DNA of 25,309 nt. Source: an uncultured Lachnospiraceae bacterium (GTDB lineage: Bacteria; Bacillota; Clostridia; Lachnospirales; Lachnospiraceae). Below the pieces are notes generated by a model. That model was not told the DNA's origin. It saw only the letters and a program-made list of their open reading frames with translations, and did not search any database. The translations under genes were made by a program, and so were the position numbers. Below are positions 13,815 through 22,657 of this stretch, piece by piece. The stretch is from positions 59,212 to 84,520 of the forward strand of contig CAJTQG010000010.1 in the NCBI GenBank assembly GCA_910578605.1, read 5' to 3'. Each line of letters opens with the position of its first letter. The stretch's first letter is position 1.

Positions 13815-15101
13815 ATGAGTTTACAAGTAGAAAAACAGGAAAAGAATATGGCAAAATTAACCATTGAAGTATCAGCGGAAGAATTTGATCAGGCAATGGA
13901 CAAGGCATATCGCAAAAATAAAAGCAAAATGAGTGTTCCGGGCTTTCGTAAGGGAAAGGTTCCCCGTCAAATGTTAGAGAAAATGTATGGTCCGGCTATC
14001 TTTTATGAAGATGCGGCAAATATTATTATCCCTGATGCCTACGCAAAGGAATTGGAAAATTCAGATTTAGATATTGTGTCCCGCCCAGAGATAGATGTGA
14101 CACAGATTGAAAAAGGCAAGCCTTTTATATTCACAGCAACTGTTGCACTGAAACCGGAGGTGGAATTGGGACAGTACACCGGAATTGAAGTAGAAAAGTC
14201 TGTTGTGGAAGTGACAGAGGAGGAAGTCAATGCAGAACTAGAGAAAGTAAGAGAGCAGAATTCCAGAACGATTCCAGTGGAAGACAGACCGGTAAAGGAC
14301 GGGGATATTGCGGTAATTGACTATGAAGGTTTTGTGGACGGAGTGGCTTTTGAAGGCGGCAAGGGTGAAAATCATAATTTGACAATCGGTTCCCATTCCT
14401 TTATTGATACTTTTGAAGAGCAGTTAATCGGAAAGAGTTTAAATGAGGAAGTAGAAGTAAATGTTACTTTTCCGGAAGAATATCACGCAGAGGAGTTAAA
14501 AGGCAAGCCGGCAATGTTTAAGGTAGTGATTAAAGAAATCAAGGAAAAGGAATTGCCGGATTTAGATGATGATTTTGCACAGGATGTATCAGAATTTGAT
14601 ACATTTGCTGAATACAAAGAGGATGTAAAAGCAAAATTAACAGCAACAAAAGAAAATGAGGCAAAGAACAAGAAGGAAGAGGCGGTAGTGAATGCCATAG
14701 CCCAGGGTGCCAAGATGGAGATTCCAGAAGCTATGATAGAGACACAGGCTGTCCAGATGACAGATGATTTTGCCAGAAGAATGCAGAGCCAGGGACTTTC
14801 CATGGAACAGTATTTCCAGTTTACAGGCTTAGATGCCCAGAAATTTATGGAGCAGATGAAACCTCAGGCAGAGCAGAGAATCAAGAATCGCTTAGTGCTT
14901 GAAGCGGTTGCTAAGGCAGAGAATATGACAGCCAGCGACGAGGATGTAGATAAGGAAATTGAAAATATGGCTTCTATGTACCAGATGGAAGTGGACAAAT
15001 TAAAGGAATTGGTTTCTGATGAGGAAAAAGAACAGATGAAGCAGGATATCTGTGTACAGAAGGCTGTGGAATTTGTAGTGGACAAGGCAGTAGAGAAATA
15101 A
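13815..15101 (+). CDS. tig: Trigger factor, ribosome-associated chaperone and prolyl isomerase
   Basis: Trigger factor binds the ribosome at the tunnel exit (protein L23) and holds nascent chains. The 428-residue length is normal. The N-terminal ribosome-binding domain has the signature GFRKGKVP at residues 43-50. An FKBP-type peptidyl-prolyl isomerase domain spans about residues 150-245 (DGDIAVIDYEGFVDGVAFEG, LTIGSHSFI with the following FEEQL-IGKS). The long helical C-terminal chaperone domain follows (about 250-428). The ATG at 13815 gives the N-terminal extension MSLQVEKQEKNMAKLTIEVS that is usual in Clostridia, and AAGGAGGA lies at 13797-13804. It has its own promoter and a terminator before clpP, so it is probably transcribed alone. 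Confidence 0.97.
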   Translation: MSLQVEKQEKNMAKLTIEVSAEEFDQAMDKAYRKNKSKMSVPGFRKGKVPRQMLEKMYGPAIFYEDAANIIIPDAYAKELENSDLDIVSRPEIDVTQIEKGKPFIFTATVALKPEVELGQYTGIEVEKSVVEVTEEEVNAELEKVREQNSRTIPVEDRPVKDGDIAVIDYEGFVDGVAFEGGKGENHNLTIGSHSFIDTFEEQLIGKSLNEEVEVNVTFPEEYHAEELKGKPAMFKVVIKEIKEKELPDLDDDFAQDVSEFDTFAEYKEDVKAKLTATKENEAKNKKEEAVVNAIAQGAKMEIPEAMIETQAVQMTDDFARRMQSQGLSMEQYFQFTGLDAQKFMEQMKPQAEQRIKNRLVLEAVAKAENMTASDEDVDKEIENMASMYQMEVDKLKELVSDEEKEQMKQDICVQKAVEFVVDKAVEK

Positions 15102-15124
15102 TTAGATTATTAAATGAACAAAAG

Positions 15125-15162
15125 AGGGACACGTTGGAAAATGTTTTTTTCGTGTCCCTTTT
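15125..15162 (+). terminator. Terminator after tig
   Basis: AGGGACACG (15125-15133) pairs perfectly with CGTGTCCCT (15151-15159), followed by TTTTCG. The loop is 17 nt and holds a T run. An A-rich stretch precedes the stem. Confidence 0.85.
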
Positions 15163-15172
15163 CGTCCAACAA

Positions 15173-15200
15173 TGGAAAGATTTTGTTTTTGTAATATAAT
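15173..15200 (+). promoter_or_regulatory. Candidate clpP promoter
   Basis: A perfect TATAAT lies at 15195-15200, 24 bp before the start codon of clpP. The -35 region (TGGAAA at 15173-15178, 16-bp spacing) is weak. No CtsR heptad repeat or CIRCE element is visible here. Confidence 0.5.
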
Positions 15201-15223
15201 AGAAAAGAGAGGAAGGATAAAAT

Positions 15224-15820
15224 ATGAGTTTAGTACCTTACGTCGTTGAACAGACAAGCAGGGGAGAGCGTTCCTATGACATTTACTCCCGCCTGTTAAA
15301 GGATAGAATTATCTTTTTGGGAGAGGAAGTCAACGAGACTACTGCAAGCTTAGTAGTAGCCCAGATGTTGTTTTTGGAGTCAGAGGACCCCAGCAAGGAT
15401 ATTAACCTGTACATTAACAGCCCAGGGGGCTCCGTTACAGCAGGTATGGCAATCTATGACACAATGAACTATATAAAATGTGATGTATCCACTATCTGTA
15501 TTGGTATGGCTGCCAGCATGGGTGCATTTTTGCTGTCCGGCGGTGCCAAGGGCAAGAGATTGGCCTTGCCAAACGCGGAGATTATGATTCATCAGCCGCT
15601 GGGAGGAGCCAAAGGACAGGCGACAGAGATTCAAATTGCGGCAGAGCATATTTTAAAGACAAAGAAAAAATTAAACCAGATTATTGCAGATAATACTGGA
15701 AGACCTATTGAGGATGTGGAGAGAGATACAGACAGAGATAATTGGATGACTGCCGAAGAGGCAAAGGAGTATGGTTTGATTGACTCTATCGTGACAAGTC
15801 GTAAAATAGAAGAGAAATAA
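15224..15820 (+). CDS. clpP: ATP-dependent Clp protease, proteolytic subunit
   Basis: This serine peptidase forms the double-heptamer barrel that degrades proteins fed by ClpX or other Clp ATPases. The 198-residue length is standard. The catalytic triad is complete: Ser98 in GMAASMGAF, His123 in MIHQPLGG and Asp172 in DRDNWM. The N-terminus VPYVVEQTSRGERSYDIYSR is typical of the axial-loop region with the propeptide start. GGAAGGA precedes the ATG. It is followed 93 bp later by clpX, without a strong terminator between, so clpP and clpX are likely co-transcribed as in many Firmicutes of the class Clostridia. Confidence 0.98.
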   Translation: MSLVPYVVEQTSRGERSYDIYSRLLKDRIIFLGEEVNETTASLVVAQMLFLESEDPSKDINLYINSPGGSVTAGMAIYDTMNYIKCDVSTICIGMAASMGAFLLSGGAKGKRLALPNAEIMIHQPLGGAKGQATEIQIAAEHILKTKKKLNQIIADNTGRPIEDVERDTDRDNWMTAEEAKEYGLIDSIVTSRKIEEK

Positions 15821-15913
15821 CAGGCTTTCTGCAGGCATTTTAAAATGTTTATCCCAGGAAGCGCTGTGTAGATGCGAAGATAATAATAAGGAATCAAGAG
15901 GAAGGGAAACAGC

Positions 15914-17188
15914 ATGGCAAACAGAAAAGATGATATAAGTATATGCAGATGTTCTTTTTGTGGCAGAACCCAGGATCAGGTGCGCAAGCTGATTGCAGGG
16001 CCTAACAATGCAACCTATATATGTGATGAATGTATAGACATCTGCTCAGAAATCATCGAGGAGGAATTTAATGAGTATGGGATGGAGGAGGATTTGATGG
16101 AGGACATCAATCTTCTCAAGCCAAAGGAAATTAAAGCATTTCTTGATGAATATGTGATTGGCCAGGAGGAGGCAAAGAAGACCTTGTCTGTGGCAGTATA
16201 CAATCACTATAAGAGAATTTTATCCGGCAAGGATTTAGGTGTGGAGATACAAAAAAGTAATATTTTGATGCTTGGCCCTACAGGCTCCGGAAAGACATTT
16301 TTGGCGCAAACGCTGGCAAAGCTTCTCAATGTTCCATTTGCTATTGCAGATGCTACCGCATTGACGGAAGCCGGCTATGTAGGTGAGGACGTGGAAAATA
16401 TTCTGTTGAAGCTTATACAGGCAGCGGATTATGATGTTGCCAAGGCGGAGAAGGGTATAATTTATCTCGATGAGATTGACAAGATTACAAAGAAGTCTGA
16501 GAATGTATCTATCACCCGTGATGTGTCAGGGGAAGGGGTGCAGCAGGCCCTGTTGAAGATTCTGGAGGGAACCCAGGCATCTGTACCGCCCCAGGGCGGA
16601 AGAAAGCATCCCCAGCAGGAGATGATAGGCATTGATACTACTAACATTCTCTTTATATGCGGCGGCGCATTTGATGGTTTGGAGAAAATCATTGAGAACC
16701 GCATGGATAAGAAATCTATTGGTTTTAATGCGGAAGTCTCCAGGGTAGTGGATAATGAAGAGAATGAGCTGCTCAAGGAAGTGACCCCTCAGGATTTAGT
16801 GAAGTTTGGGTTGATTCCTGAGCTGATTGGCCGGGTGCCGGTGACAGTGACACTGGATTTATTAGATGAAAAAGCTTTGGTTCGCATATTGCAGGAGCCA
16901 AGAAATGCCATTGTGAAGCAGTATCAAAAATTGTTTGAGTTAGATGGAGTAAAGCTGGAGTTTACAAGTGATGCTTTAAAGGCAGTGGCTCATAAGTCGG
17001 TGGAGAGAAAGACAGGTGCTAGAGGACTTCGGGCGATTATTGAAAAGGTAATGACGGACACTATGTATGAGGTTCCGTCCGACGAGACGATTGAAAAGTG
17101 TATTATCACAGAAGAAGCGGTAAAAGGCTGTGGTGATGTTCAGCTTGTGTATGGACCAGACAATAAAAAAATGGCACTTGCAAAATAA
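15914..17188 (+). CDS. clpX: ClpX, AAA+ unfoldase of the ClpXP protease
   Basis: ClpX recognises tagged or damaged proteins, unfolds them with ATP and threads them into ClpP. The 424-residue protein has the N-terminal zinc-binding domain (Cys13, Cys16, Cys37, Cys40). The Walker A motif GPTGSGKT is at residues 121-128 and the Walker B aspartate and glutamate at 186-187 (YLDEID). The pore loop GYVG lies near residue 152, and the IGF tripeptide that docks on ClpP is at residues 269-271. The sensor-2 region GARGLR and the arginine-finger region ELIGRVPV are present. The start has GAGGAAGGG upstream. A strong terminator follows. Confidence 0.98.
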   Translation: MANRKDDISICRCSFCGRTQDQVRKLIAGPNNATYICDECIDICSEIIEEEFNEYGMEEDLMEDINLLKPKEIKAFLDEYVIGQEEAKKTLSVAVYNHYKRILSGKDLGVEIQKSNILMLGPTGSGKTFLAQTLAKLLNVPFAIADATALTEAGYVGEDVENILLKLIQAADYDVAKAEKGIIYLDEIDKITKKSENVSITRDVSGEGVQQALLKILEGTQASVPPQGGRKHPQQEMIGIDTTNILFICGGAFDGLEKIIENRMDKKSIGFNAEVSRVVDNEENELLKEVTPQDLVKFGLIPELIGRVPVTVTLDLLDEKALVRILQEPRNAIVKQYQKLFELDGVKLEFTSDALKAVAHKSVERKTGARGLRAIIEKVMTDTMYEVPSDETIEKCIITEEAVKGCGDVQLVYGPDNKKMALAK

Positions 17189-17232
17189 CTATATGCTTTG
17201 GGGAAGTCCTATGGCTGTAATTGAAATGTTAA

Positions 17233-17270
17233 GAACAAAAAGAATCCCTCAGGCGGGATTCTTTTTGTTC
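17233..17270 (+). terminator. Strong terminator after clpX
   Basis: A perfect 16-bp stem, GAACAAAAAGAATCCC (17233-17248) and GGGATTCTTTTTGTTC (17255-17270), encloses a 6-nt loop. The T run is inside the 3' arm and matching A run inside the 5' arm, so it could act in both directions. Confidence 0.9.
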
Positions 17271-17305
17271 CTATTAAAATATGGGAGAGAATCAAAAGAG
17301 GATAG

Positions 17306-19660
17306 ATGAATATGGAAGCTAGAAATCAGGAAGAATGGAAAAGATTACCGATGTTGCCCTTAAGGGGAATCTGTGCACTGCCCGGGATGGTAGTACACTT
17401 TGATGTGAGCAGAGAATTGTCTATCAAGGCAATTGAAAAGGCGCTGGCTGGCAATCAGGAAATATTTCTCACCATGCAGAAGGATGAGCAGACGGAGGAG
17501 CCTGTGATGGAGGATTTATACAGCATGGGAGTAATCGGTGTAGTGCGGCAGCTTGTAAAGCTGCCTGATGATTTGGTTCGCATATTGGTGGAAGTGAAGG
17601 AGAGAAGCTGGCTGGAGAAAATAGAACCAAAGGAGGGTATTTTATATGCCCATGTTCGGCTCATAGAACCGCCGGAGGATGATTTAAAGGACAGCATGAG
17701 AGAGGCTATGATAGGGGTGGCAAAGGAGCTGCTGCAAAGGTATATTGTATATCATGGAAAAATTAATCCAACAGCGCTAAAGCAGCTTGTTAAGACAAAG
17801 AATTTGTATGAATTTTTGGAAATATTATCTCTGCAGCTTCCTATGAATTTAGAGCAGCAGCAGGATTTTTTGAATGCTTTTGATGCTGTCAGTCAATATG
17901 AGCTGTTGACAAAATATTTGGCGGATGATATTGAGATATCAAAGGTAAAGAAAAATCTTCAAGAGAAAATAAAAGAAAGAGTAGATAAAAACCAAAAGGA
18001 GTATATGCTGCGGGAGCAGCTTAAATACCTGCGCCAGGAGCTTGGGGAGGATGAGGATTTACAGACAGAGCGAGATGAATTTTTGGAGAAGACACAGCAG
18101 CTTTTGGCATCGGAGGAGATAAAAGAAAAAATCCGAAAGGAAATTAAGCGTTTTCAACGGCTGGGAGTTAATTCCTCTGAGGCCAATGTGGAGAGAACAT
18201 ACATTGAAACGTTGTTGGAGCTGCCTTGGGATAAAATGACAGAGGATAATTTAAATATTGTCCATGTGAAAAAAATATTGGAGCAGGACCACTACGGACT
18301 GGAAAAGGTGAAGGAGAGAATCTTGGATTTTCTCGCTGTGAAGCAGCTTTTCAAGGAATCCAAAAAACAGGAAAAAAAGAGCAATGTTCTGTTGTGCTTA
18401 GTGGGGCCTCCTGGAACTGGAAAAACCTCCATTGCCCGCTCTATCGCTCGTGCTTTAAACAGAGAATATGCCAGAATTTGTCTAGGAGGGGTGCGGGATG
18501 AGGCGGAAATCAGAGGACATCGCAAGACCTATATCGGTGCAATGCCAGGGCGTTTAGCCAGGGCGCTGCAGCAGACAAAGTGTAAAAATCCCTTAATTTT
18601 GCTGGATGAGATTGATAAGATGGGCAATGATATAAAGGGTGATCCTGCCTCCGCATTGTTGGAGGTGTTGGATGCAGAGCAGAATACAAAATTTATAGAC
18701 CACTACGTGGAGCTTCCAATGGATTTGTCTCAAGTGATGTTTATCTGCACCGCCAATTCTGCCCAAACCATTCCAAAGCCTCTGTTGGACCGAATGGAGG
18801 TAATCGAGGTAAACAGTTATACTTACAATGAAAAATGGCATATAGCCAAGGATTATCTGATTGAAAAACAGTTAAAAGAGAATGGCCTTAATAAATCTCA
18901 GCTTTCTATCAGTAAAAAGGCACTAGAAAAGATAATTGTGCAATATACAAAGGAAGCGGGAGTGCGAAATTTAGAGAGAACAATAGGAAAGCTCTGCAGA
19001 AAGGCTGTCAGGGAAATTTTGGAGGAGAACAGTACAAAGATTAAAGTGACAGACAAAAATCTGAAGGAGTACCTGGGAGTGGAAAAATATACATTGCCAA
19101 AGCAAAAAAAGGAAGCCCAGGTAGGATTAGTGAATGGTCTTGCATGGACTAGCGTTGGGGGTGTCACTTTGCAGGTGGAAGTAAATACTATGCCGGGAAA
19201 GGAAGACATTCTATTGACTGGACAGCTTGGGGATGTGATGAAGGAGTCGGCAAGAATTGCATTGACGCTTGTGAGAAGTTTAGTGGAGCGTGAGGCTGAA
19301 ATATCGGATGATTATTTTGAGAAGCACTCTGTTCATGTTCATGTACCGGAGGGAGCCACACCAAAGGATGGTCCGTCGGCGGGCATTACGATGACTACTG
19401 CCATTTATTCGGCTGTGACAGGGCGGGCGGTAAGGGGAGATATTGCTATGACTGGAGAGATTACATTGGGAGGCAAGGTGCTGCCTATCGGAGGACTGAA
19501 GGAGAAAATGCTGGCGGCAAAAATAGCAGGTATGAAAACCGTTTTGATTCCATGGGAGAATGAGAAGGATTTAGAGGAAATATCCGATGAAATCAAGGAA
19601 GGCTTGGACATTATTTCGGTAAAGGAAATTAAGGAAGTGCTGCGTGAGGCATTGGTGTAA
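17306..19660 (+). CDS. lon: Lon protease, ATP-dependent serine endopeptidase
   Basis: Lon degrades misfolded and short-lived regulatory proteins in the cytoplasm as a self-contained AAA+ protease. The 784 residues cover the N-terminal substrate domain (LPMLPLRGICALPGMVVHFD, about 14-210), a helical coiled part (about 215-300), the AAA+ module with Walker A GPPGTGKT at 367-374 and Walker B LLDEID with Asp434/Glu435, and the C-terminal protease domain with catalytic Ser691 (PKDGPSAG) and Lys732 (GGLKEK). Two in-frame ATGs at 17306 and 17312 are possible; AAGAGG (17296-17301) is only 4 nt before the first but 10 nt before the second, so the true protein may start two codons later. engB follows after 25 bp and is probably co-transcribed. 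No HrcA or CtsR site is seen upstream. Confidence 0.97.
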   Translation: MNMEARNQEEWKRLPMLPLRGICALPGMVVHFDVSRELSIKAIEKALAGNQEIFLTMQKDEQTEEPVMEDLYSMGVIGVVRQLVKLPDDLVRILVEVKERSWLEKIEPKEGILYAHVRLIEPPEDDLKDSMREAMIGVAKELLQRYIVYHGKINPTALKQLVKTKNLYEFLEILSLQLPMNLEQQQDFLNAFDAVSQYELLTKYLADDIEISKVKKNLQEKIKERVDKNQKEYMLREQLKYLRQELGEDEDLQTERDEFLEKTQQLLASEEIKEKIRKEIKRFQRLGVNSSEANVERTYIETLLELPWDKMTEDNLNIVHVKKILEQDHYGLEKVKERILDFLAVKQLFKESKKQEKKSNVLLCLVGPPGTGKTSIARSIARALNREYARICLGGVRDEAEIRGHRKTYIGAMPGRLARALQQTKCKNPLILLDEIDKMGNDIKGDPASALLEVLDAEQNTKFIDHYVELPMDLSQVMFICTANSAQTIPKPLLDRMEVIEVNSYTYNEKWHIAKDYLIEKQLKENGLNKSQLSISKKALEKIIVQYTKEAGVRNLERTIGKLCRKAVREILEENSTKIKVTDKNLKEYLGVEKYTLPKQKKEAQVGLVNGLAWTSVGGVTLQVEVNTMPGKEDILLTGQLGDVMKESARIALTLVRSLVEREAEISDDYFEKHSVHVHVPEGATPKDGPSAGITMTTAIYSAVTGRAVRGDIAMTGEITLGGKVLPIGGLKEKMLAAKIAGMKTVLIPWENEKDLEEISDEIKEGLDIISVKEIKEVLREALV

Positions 19661-19685
19661 CCCTGTATAGGAAGGACGACAAATT

Positions 19686-20327
19686 ATGAGTAAAAATGGA
19701 CAAAACAGTGATATAACAAAATATATCATCAAGAGTGTGGAATTAGAGACGGTGTGCGGTATTACAAGTACCCTGCCGGACAATGCCTTGCCGGAGATAG
19801 CTTTTGCCGGAAAATCAAATGTGGGAAAATCCTCTCTCATCAATGGATTGATTCAGAGAAAAGCTTTAGCCAGAACCTCTGCCCAGCCAGGAAAAACCCA
19901 AACCATCAATTTTTACAATGTAAATAAAAATATATATTTTGTAGATTTGCCTGGTTATGGATATGCCAGGGCAAATGAGGCGGTGAAGGCTGAGTGGGGC
20001 AAAATGATAGAGCGGTATTTGAGAATTTCAAAGCAGCTAAAGGCAGTTTTTTTGCTTATTGATATTCGTCATGAGCCAGGGCAAAATGATAAAGAAATGT
20101 ATAACTGGATTGTGTATCAGGGATATGAGCCGATTATAATCGCCACAAAATTGGACAAATTAAAGAGAAGTCAGGTGGCGAAACATGTAAAGCAGATAAA
20201 AACTGGATTGCAAGTAAAGCCAGGCACAAAGGTGCTGCCATACTCTGCCTTGACAAAGCAGGGAAGGGAGGAGATATGGCAGGTAATTGACAGTTTAATT
20301 ACAGCCGAATTTCATGAACTTTCTTGA
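19686..20327 (+). CDS. engB: EngB/YsxC ribosome-assembly GTPase
   Basis: This 213-residue GTPase (also called YihA or YsxC) acts in late assembly of the 50S ribosomal subunit and is usually essential. The P-loop GKSNVGKS is at residues 42-49; the switch segment QPGKTQTINFYN, the G3 motif DLPGYGYA, the G4 motif TKLDK and a G5-like YSAL follow in the normal order. GGAAGGA precedes the ATG. Its place directly behind lon is a common arrangement in Clostridia. The last codons overlap the -35 box of the next promoter (20324-20329). Confidence 0.97.
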   Translation: MSKNGQNSDITKYIIKSVELETVCGITSTLPDNALPEIAFAGKSNVGKSSLINGLIQRKALARTSAQPGKTQTINFYNVNKNIYFVDLPGYGYARANEAVKAEWGKMIERYLRISKQLKAVFLLIDIRHEPGQNDKEMYNWIVYQGYEPIIIATKLDKLKRSQVAKHVKQIKTGLQVKPGTKVLPYSALTKQGREEIWQVIDSLITAEFHELS

Positions 20328-20352
20328 CTTTTTTACATTAGCGTCATAATAT
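20324..20352 (+). promoter_or_regulatory. Promoter of the hybrid histidine kinase operon
   Basis: TTGACT (20324-20329) and TAATAT (20347-20352) are exactly 17 bp apart. The -35 overlaps the end of engB, and the -10 forms part of the left arm of the inverted repeat at 20338-20381. Confidence 0.7.
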
Positions 20353-20381
20353 ATTAATATGATATTATGATTTGACGCTAA
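20338..20381. promoter_or_regulatory. Large inverted repeat over the -10 box, likely operator
   Basis: TTAGCGTCATAATAT (20338-20352) is mirrored by ATATTATGA (20362-20370) and, after TT, by TGACGCTAA (20373-20381). The outer 9-bp arms TTAGCGTCA/TGACGCTAA are perfect, and the inner arms TCATAATAT/ATATTATGA are also perfect, sharing the TCA. A dimeric repressor binding here would block the promoter; as RNA only the downstream part would be transcribed. Confidence 0.55.
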
Positions 20382-20441
20382 CAGCCTATGGAAGAGTCAA
20401 AAAAAGATAAAGAGTTATGTTGAAAAAGAAGGAATGTAAAG

Positions 20442-22625
20442 TTGGAGAGAAAAAAACGCAGTATTATTTATTTGCTGCCAATCTTTTCGGCAGTGATTAT
20501 TGTATGCTTTGTTGCATTCTTTTATGTGCGGCAGATGAACAGGACAATATCGGACAACATTATTGGCTCTATCAGTGAAATAGCAGAGCATGACAAGGTT
20601 GCCATTCAGGCATATATAGACGATTGCTGGGAAGAGCTTGACGCTCTGGCAAAGCGTTTTGAAAGCTTTGGCTGTAAAACTATAGAGGATGTTGAAAGGC
20701 ATATGAATTTGGAATGTGCGTCCTGTGAATTTAATAATTTATATTTAGTGGCAGAGGATGGAACTGTCTATTCAGACAAGTATGTCACCTATACGCCCAA
20801 TACTGATGATGTAAACCAAAGTTTAGAGCTTTTGTCCTATTTTAAAGGGGGCAAGGACAAGGTAATTGTCAGGTTTGACGACAAGGTTGAGGGAGAAGAA
20901 ATCACCAGAGAATCTATACTTTACGGCGTTCGGCTCAACGGTTATGAGGTAGATGGAGTGAAGATAGCGGCATTGATGGGAACAAGGACTATTAACTCTA
21001 TACAGGATAATATGGTGATTGACAGTTTTATCAAAAATGGGAAGAGCCGTGGACACAGTGCATTGATAGATGGAAGCGGAAACTATATTGTCAATATTAA
21101 CAAGGAAATTTACCTTAACAAGAAAAATAACTTATATGAACATTTATCCCAGTCAGAGAGTTCAGAGCTCACCCAGGAGGAATTAAAACAAAAGCTGGAA
21201 AAATTAGAGACTTTTGGTTTTTATCATTCTCATTATGAAGAAAAGTATAGAGAATTATTTTATTTTATTCCCTTTGAAAGTGAACTGGATTTGTACTTTA
21301 TTATGTCCGTCAATGAAGAAGTGTTTATGGAGCAAATGCGGGCATTTGTGGCAATGAGTATGACGATGCTTGTGCTCAGTATTGTGACAGTTATTATTAT
21401 GTTACTGTTAGTGATGATATTCCACAATAAAAACATTAGAATCGAGGAAAAAGCAAAGTCCCAGAAGGAATTCCTCTCCAACATGAGTCATGAAATCCGC
21501 ACGCCTTTAAACGGTTTAATCGGTATGAATCACTTGATTATGGTACATATAGATGATGAGCAGCAGATGGAGCAGATTAAAGAGTGGCTCAGGAAGTCTC
21601 ACAGCACCTCAAATTATCTTTTGTCTTTAGTGAATGATATTTTAGATATGTCTAAGCTTCAGGCCGGAAAGGTAGATATTATCAATGAGCCGATAATGGT
21701 GGAGAGTTTGGTGGATGAGATTTGTGCTATGCAGTGTGACAATATACAAAGCCGGGGTGTGGAATTTATAGTGGAAAAGGATATTGCAGAGCCTTGTATT
21801 CAAGGAGATGCAACCCGAATTAAGCAGATATTGATGAATATTGTGGGAAATGCAGCGAAATTTACGCCGAAGGGCAAATCAATTCGTTTTTCTGTCTGTC
21901 AGGAAAAGAAAGATGAAAATCATGTAGTTACCATTTATCAGTGTCAGGATACAGGAATTGGTATATCTAAGGAGTATATTGGTAAGATTTTTGATTCCTT
22001 CAGTCAGGAGAGAAATAAAAACGCAAGCGGCATAAAAGGAACCGGTCTTGGTATGGCAATCAGCAAGCTTCTTGCCAAGGCAATGGGCGGGGATATTTAT
22101 GTGGAGAGTGAGCTGGATGTGGGAAGTACTTTTACAGTTCGTATTCCCTCAGAGATTGTAAAAGAAATACCAGCTTATTTAAGAGATCACGGGAATGAGA
22201 TGGGGGAGGCCGAGTCCTCCCTGGATTTGGAGAATAAGGACACAAAGCCTGCTAAGATTTTAGTGGCTGAGGATGTGGAGCTAAATGCGGAGATATTGCT
22301 GGAAATTTTGGCCATGGAAGGTTTTCAGACTGTTCATGCACAGAACGGTAAGGAGGCAGTAGAAATATTCCAGAATTCACAGCCAGGGGAATTTGATATC
22401 ATATTGATGGATATGCAGATGCCGGTGATGGATGGATGTGCAGCAGCAAAAGAAATTAGAAGGCTAGAGAGGGAAGATGCAAAGAATATTGTGATTTATG
22501 CCTGCACTGCCAATACCTTTCAGGAGGATAGGGATATGGCGATAGAAAGCGGTATGAATGATTTTCTGACAAAACCTATTGACGTAAATATGCTGCTGAA
22601 AAAGATGGGGAGAAAAAGTAAGTAA
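20442..22625 (+). CDS. Hybrid sensor histidine kinase with receiver domain
   Basis: The 727-residue membrane kinase has TM1 (about residues 7-28), an extracytoplasmic sensor of about 270 residues that looks like a Cache-type domain, TM2 (about 303-330), a HisKA dimerisation domain with phospho-acceptor His350 (SNMSHEIRTPLNG), a HATPase domain with the N box (NIVGNAAKF), G1 (DTGIGIS) and G2 (GTGLGMA), and a C-terminal receiver with phospho-Asp657 (ILMDMQMPVMDG) and Lys in TKPID. Signals and the final output are unknown; no separate response regulator or Hpt gene is next to it. The start is a TTG at 20442, 8 nt after GAAGGA; the next ATG (residue 32) would remove TM1, so TTG is preferred. hisI follows after 32 bp. 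Confidence 0.92.
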   Translation: MERKKRSIIYLLPIFSAVIIVCFVAFFYVRQMNRTISDNIIGSISEIAEHDKVAIQAYIDDCWEELDALAKRFESFGCKTIEDVERHMNLECASCEFNNLYLVAEDGTVYSDKYVTYTPNTDDVNQSLELLSYFKGGKDKVIVRFDDKVEGEEITRESILYGVRLNGYEVDGVKIAALMGTRTINSIQDNMVIDSFIKNGKSRGHSALIDGSGNYIVNINKEIYLNKKNNLYEHLSQSESSELTQEELKQKLEKLETFGFYHSHYEEKYRELFYFIPFESELDLYFIMSVNEEVFMEQMRAFVAMSMTMLVLSIVTVIIMLLLVMIFHNKNIRIEEKAKSQKEFLSNMSHEIRTPLNGLIGMNHLIMVHIDDEQQMEQIKEWLRKSHSTSNYLLSLVNDILDMSKLQAGKVDIINEPIMVESLVDEICAMQCDNIQSRGVEFIVEKDIAEPCIQGDATRIKQILMNIVGNAAKFTPKGKSIRFSVCQEKKDENHVVTIYQCQDTGIGISKEYIGKIFDSFSQERNKNASGIKGTGLGMAISKLLAKAMGGDIYVESELDVGSTFTVRIPSEIVKEIPAYLRDHGNEMGEAESSLDLENKDTKPAKILVAEDVELNAEILLEILAMEGFQTVHAQNGKEAVEIFQNSQPGEFDIILMDMQMPVMDGCAAAKEIRRLEREDAKNIVIYACTANTFQEDRDMAIESGMNDFLTKPIDVNMLLKKMGRKSK

Positions 22626-22657
22626 TAGACATAAAATTTGATAGGAGTAGTTGTGGA

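Noticed and set aside
13670..13867. 65-codon open frame in the tig leader
   Set aside because: It overlaps the tig promoter and the tig start in another frame, lacks a ribosome site and has no recognisable protein features.
15160..15223. CtsR or CIRCE heat-shock operator upstream of clpP
   Set aside because: No tandem GGTCAAA-type heptads and no 9-9-9 inverted repeat are present.
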